The notes under the pieces are model-generated. The model had not been told where the DNA came from, did no database searches, and saw only the letters and a program-made list of their open reading frames with translations. Shown here piece after piece: positions 5,674-10,163 of a DNA stretch of 10,163 nt. The stretch comes from an uncultured Clostridia bacterium (GTDB taxonomy: Bacteria; Bacillota; Clostridia; TANB77; CAG-508), in contig CANPZT010000040.1 in NCBI GenBank assembly GCA_947589135.1, forward strand, positions 1 through 10,163. The letters run 5' to 3'. The position numbers and the translations under genes are program-made. Positions within the stretch are counted from its first letter, which is position 1, and the number at the start of each line of letters is the position of its first letter.

Positions 5674-7422
5674 CTATTGTGTTAAATTGCTATAGTAAGC
5701 ATTATATAACTTGCTATAATATCCGTCTGGATTTTTAACTAACTCAGTATGATTCCCTTGTTCTATAATTTCTCCATTATTTAATACTATAATTTTGTCT
5801 ACATTGACAATTGTTGATAATCTATGTGCAATAAAGATTGACGTTTTTTCTTTTGAAATTTTGTCAATTGATTCTTGTATTAGTTCTTCTGTTTTTGTAT
5901 CTATGTTTGCTGTTGCTTCATCTAAAATAAATATCGATGGGTCATGTGCAAATATTCTTGCAAATGCTAATAATTGTTTTTGCCCCGCTGAAAAAGAGCT
6001 TCCTCTTTCGTGTGCAATCTCTTCAATTCCATTTGGTAATGAATTAACAAATTCTTCTGCTGATGATAATCTAAGTGTTTCCATAATTGCTTCATCTGTT
6101 AAGTTTTCATTTAGCTCAATGTTTTCTTTAATTGTTTTTGCAAAGATAAATGGATCTTGTAAAATAACTCCTATTTTTTTTCTTAAAGAACGTAAATTAA
6201 TTTGTTTTATATTTATTCCATCTAATAGTATTTCTCCTTTTTGTATTTCATAAAAACGATTAATTAAATTAATAATTGTTGTTTTTCCGGATCCAGTTCT
6301 TCCAACTAAGGCTATACTTTGTCCTGGTTCAATAGTAAAACTAACATTTTTTAAAATCCAATTTTCTCCTTGATATGCAAACCATACATTTTTAAATTCA
6401 ATTTTTCCTTGTATTTCTTCTAATTCTATTCCTTCTTCAAAGTTTTCTAAATATTCTTTATGGTCCAATATATCATATATTTTATTAATAGAAACCATAG
6501 CTTCTTGAATTGTTTCAAAATTTTCTACAATTCGATTTATAGGTTCAAAAATTTGTTTTAAATATGTTATAAATATGTAAATAACACCAATATTTAAATC
6601 AATTCCAAATAAATGATTAACACTAGCCCATATAATAATAGATACACCTAAATTTTCAAAAATTAGCATCATTGCAACTAATAATCCTTCTGTAAATGCT
6701 GTTGGAATTCTCGATTTCCAAAACTTTATGCATAGTTTCTCACATTCTTTTTGTTTCTCATATTGTCTATTAAATATTTTTATTAATTTTACACCATAAA
6801 TTGATTCTGCTAAAAATATATTTAATTTTGTTTTTACTTTTTTCGAATATTCTCTAACTTTATTACTAATCTTTGTAATGACAATTGATGTGATTGCAAC
6901 AAATGGAATTAATAAAAAGCATATTAATGCTAGTTTATAATCAAGTGATATCATCATAGTTGCTAATGCAATTATCATTATTATATCTTTAATAAATGTA
7001 GTAATAACATCTTTAAAAAACGTGGTAATGTCCTCTACATCACTTGTAATTCTAACAAATAAAGTTCCTGATGGTGTTCTATCATGAAAAGGAATATTTG
7101 CATGTTGAACATAATTGTATAATTGATTTCTAATAGAATAAATTACATTTTCTCCCATCATACTTGTTGCAGTGCTAACTATAAAATCTAAAATATTTCC
7201 TACTAATACAATTGCAATATAGATACTACCAATTATTCCAATTGTCATAATTCCTTTTTGCCATAAACCTGCACTTAAATAATCATCAATTACTATTTTT
7301 ATTAAATATGGCTTTACTACTTCACCAATATTAATAATAATTGCTAAAATTGAAATAATTACAATTGCTTTTGTTTGAGGTTTTAACATCTTATAAATTC
7401 TTTGTAATGTTTGATTTTTCAT
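5674..7422 (-). CDS. Heterodimeric ABC exporter subunit with canonical ATPase site
   Basis: This 582-residue half-transporter has a six-helix exporter membrane domain (about 1-310) fused to a nucleotide-binding domain (about 340-582). The ATPase motifs are complete: Walker A GRTGSGKTT (374-382), Q-loop Gln422, Walker B FILDEAT with catalytic Glu502, and H-loop His533. The signature motif is the variant FSAGQ (477-481), typical of the MdlB, BmrD and LmrD-like partner. Its neighbour has a normal LSGGQ but a degenerate Walker B and H-loop, so the pair should form one active and one degenerate ATP site, as in TM287/288 and BmrCD. The genes are 25 nt apart and almost certainly co-translated from one mRNA; AAGGAA precedes the start. 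Family members export drugs, lipids or peptides, and the substrate here cannot be read from sequence. A long palindrome follows the stop. Confidence 0.93.
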   Translation of the reverse strand: MKNQTLQRIYKMLKPQTKAIVIISILAIIINIGEVVKPYLIKIVIDDYLSAGLWQKGIMTIGIIGSIYIAIVLVGNILDFIVSTATSMMGENVIYSIRNQLYNYVQHANIPFHDRTPSGTLFVRITSDVEDITTFFKDVITTFIKDIIMIIALATMMISLDYKLALICFLLIPFVAITSIVITKISNKVREYSKKVKTKLNIFLAESIYGVKLIKIFNRQYEKQKECEKLCIKFWKSRIPTAFTEGLLVAMMLIFENLGVSIIIWASVNHLFGIDLNIGVIYIFITYLKQIFEPINRIVENFETIQEAMVSINKIYDILDHKEYLENFEEGIELEEIQGKIEFKNVWFAYQGENWILKNVSFTIEPGQSIALVGRTGSGKTTIINLINRFYEIQKGEILLDGINIKQINLRSLRKKIGVILQDPFIFAKTIKENIELNENLTDEAIMETLRLSSAEEFVNSLPNGIEEIAHERGSSFSAGQKQLLAFARIFAHDPSIFILDEATANIDTKTEELIQESIDKISKEKTSIFIAHRLSTIVNVDKIIVLNNGEIIEQGNHTELVKNPDGYYSKLYNAYYSNLTQ

Positions 7423-7447
7423 TAGTCTTTCCTTTCTATTTTATCTT

Positions 7448-9193
7448 TTATGCTAAAAAACTAGGCTCTGCTTTTGTAGATTGCTGATTATAAAATTCTC
7501 TATAAATCCCATTATTTTTAATTAACTCTTCATGTGTTCCCTTTTCTACAATATTTCCATTATCTAATACAATAATTTTATCACTATATTTTACATCTGA
7601 TACTTTATTAGAAATAATTATACATGTTTTTTCGCTCGACAATTCCTGTATATTTTCTATAAGTTTTTCTGATGTTCTATTGTCTAAAGCTGAAAAAGTA
7701 TCATCAAAAATCAGAATACGGCTTTCTTTCAAAAATGCTCTTGAAATAGCAACTCTTTGTTTTTGTCCTCCTGATAAATCTCCTCCTCCTTCTCCAACAA
7801 CAGTGTCTATTCCTTTTGGCATTTTTTGAATGTCTTCATAAACAATTGCTTTTTTAGTACTCTCTTTTATTTCATCTTCTTCATATCCATCTTTAAATAA
7901 ACTAATATTATCTTTTAGACTAGAAGAAAATAAGAAATTATCTTGTGTAATATAACAAATATTATTTCTTAAGATTTCAATTGATATGTCATTAATGTCT
8001 TTTCCGTCAATTAATATCTTTCCATTTGGAATACTATACAATCTTGTTAATAAATTCATCAATGTAGTTTTTCCACTTCCAATTGTTCCTATAATTCCTA
8101 ATGTTTCACCTTTTTTTACTTCTATATTTATATTTTCTAAAGCTTTATCAATTATACCTGGATAGCTAAAATTTAAATTTTGTATTACAATATCTCCTTG
8201 TAATCTTTCTTTATCAATATTGCTTTTTGTATTAATTTTTTCTGTCTCCAATTCATAAATTTTATCTAACCTTTTATATGATATTTGTGCTCTTTTAAAC
8301 CTTGAAATTAGTTGTGGAAGCCAACTAACTGGTCCTACAAACAGCCCTATATATCCATTAAATGTAACTAATTCTCCTACTGTTATTGCTCCATCAATTA
8401 CAAGTTTAGATCCATACAATAGAGATATTGAATAACAAATACCAAAACAAATATTTAAACACATTGTTAATAAATTAGAATATACATCTACTGTATTATT
8501 GCTTTGACGTACTTTTCTATTTTTTCTGATAAAATCTTTTAATTGGTCTCCTTCGCAAGAATAAGCTTTGGTAGTTCTAATACTATCTGTACTTTCTTGA
8601 ATATATTCTGACATTTCAGTAAATTTATCTTGCGACTTTTTAAAACTAATTTCAACATATTTTTTAATTTTTATGACTAAATAACATCCTATTAAAATTG
8701 GTACCATAACTGCTATTGTTAAAGGAAGACTAACTCCTTGTATCATTTGAAAAACAGCAATAATAAATGTAAATGCAATTCTCACACCATGTGATAAAAT
8801 TCTATAAACCGCACTTCTTATCTCTAGAGTATCTTTTACAAAGTAAGACATTATTTCTCCATTTTTTATATTTTGAATATCTTTTAATTTTAACTTTAAA
8901 AATCTTTCAAATAATTTTATTTTAATATCTTTTTCAAATCCTCGATTAATATAAGTTTCAAAGTATTTCCAAATAACTCTTACAATCAGCAAAACAATAC
9001 ATATTCCAATTAAGTAATATGTATTGTTTAAAATCTCTTGTTTATTTATATCTAGGTTATATAGCATATCAACAATATTTCCAATTATTTTTGCTGGATA
9101 TGTTAATAAATATATATTAATTCCTAATAATGTAATTTGTAATAGTATTTGCCATCTATATTTCTTTAGTGTATCTATAATAACCTTTTTCAT
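7448..9193 (-). CDS. Heterodimeric ABC exporter subunit with degenerate ATPase site
   Basis: This 581-residue half-transporter pairs a six-helix exporter membrane domain (about 1-310) with a nucleotide-binding domain. Walker A GTIGSGKTT (369-377), Q-loop Gln417 and signature LSGGQ (473-477) are intact. The Walker B end reads IFDDTFSALD, with Asp498 where the catalytic Glu should be, and the H-loop reads ISNKVS, with Asn529 in place of the switch His. Both changes mark the degenerate partner of heterodimeric exporters of the BmrC, LmrC and TM287 type. The ATG at 9193 was chosen because GAGG lies 5 nt upstream; a start at 9217 adds eight residues that would include this ribosome site and has no good site of its own. 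The choice also gives a length equal to the partner. A 51-codon gene ends 32 nt upstream. The substrate is unknown. Confidence 0.92.
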   Translation of the reverse strand: MKKVIIDTLKKYRWQILLQITLLGINIYLLTYPAKIIGNIVDMLYNLDINKQEILNNTYYLIGICIVLLIVRVIWKYFETYINRGFEKDIKIKLFERFLKLKLKDIQNIKNGEIMSYFVKDTLEIRSAVYRILSHGVRIAFTFIIAVFQMIQGVSLPLTIAVMVPILIGCYLVIKIKKYVEISFKKSQDKFTEMSEYIQESTDSIRTTKAYSCEGDQLKDFIRKNRKVRQSNNTVDVYSNLLTMCLNICFGICYSISLLYGSKLVIDGAITVGELVTFNGYIGLFVGPVSWLPQLISRFKRAQISYKRLDKIYELETEKINTKSNIDKERLQGDIVIQNLNFSYPGIIDKALENINIEVKKGETLGIIGTIGSGKTTLMNLLTRLYSIPNGKILIDGKDINDISIEILRNNICYITQDNFLFSSSLKDNISLFKDGYEEDEIKESTKKAIVYEDIQKMPKGIDTVVGEGGGDLSGGQKQRVAISRAFLKESRILIFDDTFSALDNRTSEKLIENIQELSSEKTCIIISNKVSDVKYSDKIIVLDNGNIVEKGTHEELIKNNGIYREFYNQQSTKAEPSFLA

Positions 9194-9198
9194 AACAT

Positions 9199-9204
9199 CC
9201 TCTT
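9199..9204 (-). promoter_or_regulatory. Ribosome binding site deciding the first ABC start
   Basis: AAGAGG on the minus strand lies 5 nt before the ATG at 9193. The upstream in-frame ATG at 9217 follows only A-rich sequence without a Shine-Dalgarno match. Confidence 0.65.
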
Positions 9205-9225
9205 TTCTTGTGTACATTTCTTATC

Positions 9226-9381
9226 TTATTTATTTTCTTCATTATCTGCAAAATTATATAATGTATCTATGTTAAATCCAATACTTTGATTGTTAGAAAA
9301 TTGATTTTGTTGCAATTGTCTTTGAATATTCATTAATTCTATTTCATCTTTAAATCCCATTTCATCAAATTCAAATTTCAT
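9226..9381 (-). CDS. Small 51-residue acidic protein leading the ABC operon
   Basis: This small reading frame starts with ATG at 9381 preceded by a perfect GGAGG at 9390-9394 (8-nt spacer) and ends in TAA 32 nt before the first ABC gene. The peptide begins MKFEFDEMGFKDEIELMNIQ and continues with a Gln/Asn-rich middle and an acidic end (FADNEENK). It has no Cys, no signal peptide, no Gly-Gly leader cleavage site and no membrane segment. I do not recognise a family. Position and size recall bmrB, the roughly 54-codon leader gene of the B. subtilis bmrCD exporter, which controls that operon by ribosome-mediated attenuation. It could equally be an export substrate, an accessory protein or an unrelated gene. 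Only 27 nt separate its start from the preceding palindrome, which leaves no room for a recognisable promoter. Confidence 0.65.
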   Translation of the reverse strand: MKFEFDEMGFKDEIELMNIQRQLQQNQFSNNQSIGFNIDTLYNFADNEENK

Positions 9382-9408
9382 TTTAAATTCCTCCATTTTT
9401 TATTGTTG

Positions 9409-9491
9409 GATTGCCGGGGTTGCCAATGGTTCCGGGTTTAAATGGCAACTTATTGCCATTTAAACCCGGAACCATTGGCAACCCGGCAATC
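9409..9491. repeat. Long GC-rich intergenic palindrome, copy 2
   Basis: Arms 9409-9448 and 9453-9491 pair over about 39 bp with a single bulged G (near 9416) and a 4-nt loop. The core matches copy 1 (5603-5666), and the outer part (GATTGCCGGG side) is an extra extension not present there. It starts one base after the recovered ackA stop (9493-9495). Neither strand has a T-tract after it. In the minus-strand transcript it would be a very stable hairpin between ackA and the small gene at 9381, ending about 15 nt before that gene's ribosome site. It may act as an mRNA 3'-end stabiliser, an attenuator, or simply be an inserted repeat. Confidence 0.88.
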
Positions 9492-9492
9492 T

Positions 9493-10163
9493 TTAGTAAC
9501 CTTTAGCTAATCTTTCTGTTTCTTTTGCTATCATTAATTCCTCATTTGTTGGTATTACATAAATTTTTACTTTTGAGTTTGGCTTAGAAACTATCCTGTG
9601 AAAACAATATAATCTACACCATTCATTGCTACTGCATATTTTGCTATATAACTTGCTATTGCATATTTAAAACTATCCATTGCAATTTTTGCCTTTTCAT
9701 TTCCTTGGTTTGCTGCATCTTCAATAATTCTAAAATCTGGAGCTAATCCTGAAATTCCTGATACTCCTGATTTTTTATTTAATATTGATTCCATTTCGTC
9801 TGCTGATATGTTTTCTTTTTTCATAATATATGTTAATACAGATGGGTCCATATCCCCACTTCTTGTTACCATTGGAATTCCTCCTAATGGTGAAAGTCCC
9901 ATACTTGTGTCAATTGATTTTCCACCTTTTATAGCACATATACTAGAGCCTTGACCTAAATGGCATGTTACTATTTTTAAATCTTCTATTGGTTTTCCTT
10001 CTATTTCTGCTAGTCTTTGTGACACATACATATGTGATGTTCCGTGAAATCCATATTTTCTAATTTTATATTTCTCGTAATATTCATATGGTATTGGATA
10101 AATATATTTTTCTTTTGAAATTGTTTGATGGAATGCAGTATCAAATACACCTACCATTGTTTT
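9493..10163 (-). pseudogene. ackA: Acetate kinase, 3' part, with internal deletion and frameshift
   Basis: Acetate kinase interconverts acetyl phosphate plus ADP and acetate plus ATP, the ATP-yielding step of acetate fermentation. The 5' part is outside the window. Visible family motifs are FDTAFHQT, GFHGTSH, HLGQGSSICAI, the SMGLSPLGG stretch and TRSGDMDPS. The frame then reaches VDYIVFTG and stops at TAG (9591-9593). In another frame, starting at about 9597, the sequence resumes as RIVSKPNSKVKIYVIPTNEE, continues LMIAKETERLAKGY and ends at TAA (9493-9495), which is the normal AckA C-terminus. The GGIGEN nucleotide-binding segment and what follows it, about 35-40 codons by comparison with known AckA, are missing at the junction. 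As written the product lacks GGIGEN and the C-terminal NEE glutamate needed for activity. A real deletion or an assembly error are both possible. A palindrome follows the stop. Confidence 0.82.

Noticed and set aside
5795..6253. Plus-strand 152-codon frame within the second ABC gene
   Set aside because: Opposite the nucleotide-binding domain with all ATPase motifs intact; no sign of its own translation start.
9194..9217. First ABC gene starting at 9217
   Set aside because: No Shine-Dalgarno site ahead of it; the GAGG before 9193 lies inside the extra codons.
5590..9491. CRISPR array or phage attachment sites from the repeated palindrome
   Set aside because: Only two full copies, 3.7 kb apart, with genes between them, no spacer pattern and no integrase or cas gene.

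Overview
The window is a very AT-rich stretch (most genes look under 30% G+C) in which every convincing gene is on the minus strand. Composition, Shine-Dalgarno sites of the AGGAGG type, a SleB-type wall hydrolase, an oxygen-sensitive PflX-like radical SAM protein and acetate kinase together suggest an anaerobic, probably spore-forming, low-GC Firmicute of the Clostridia. No species can be named from this sequence.

In transcription order (right to left), the window opens with the 3' part of ackA (10163 to 9493). It carries an apparent internal deletion of about 35-40 codons with a frameshift. A long GC-rich palindrome (9409-9491) lies directly after its stop. Next comes an unannotated 51-codon gene (9381-9226) and two ABC half-transporters (9193-7448 and 7422-5674). 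The two have the hallmarks of a heterodimeric exporter: the first NBD is degenerate and the second is canonical. A second palindrome of the same sequence family (5603-5666) follows the second ABC gene, so the three-gene cassette is bracketed by matching palindromes.

Further left are two genes with likely envelope links: a secreted SH3b-CAP protein (5497-4742) and an Amidase_6-type papain-fold protein (4671-4174). A membrane-anchored protein of unknown function (4031-3372) follows. Hairpins sit at the 3' ends of the SH3b-CAP and amidase genes, and both have loops that could pair with sequence just downstream.

The next genes are a PflX-like radical SAM protein (3233-2319) and an unusually long ThyX-type thymidylate synthase that looks like an internal duplication of the fold (2240-1092). 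A clear intrinsic terminator (1031-1069) ends the thyX transcript. A strong vegetative promoter (1004-1032) then drives a membrane-anchored SleB-type hydrolase (945-169) that is clearly more GC-rich than its neighbours and starts with a Cys-rich segment. A second intrinsic terminator (115-152) follows. The left edge holds the first 17 codons of a gene that resembles spore photoproduct lyase.

No rRNA, tRNA, CRISPR array, transposase or integrase was seen. The most interesting items are the palindrome-bracketed ABC cassette with its small leading gene, the lesion in ackA next to it, and the duplicated ThyX.
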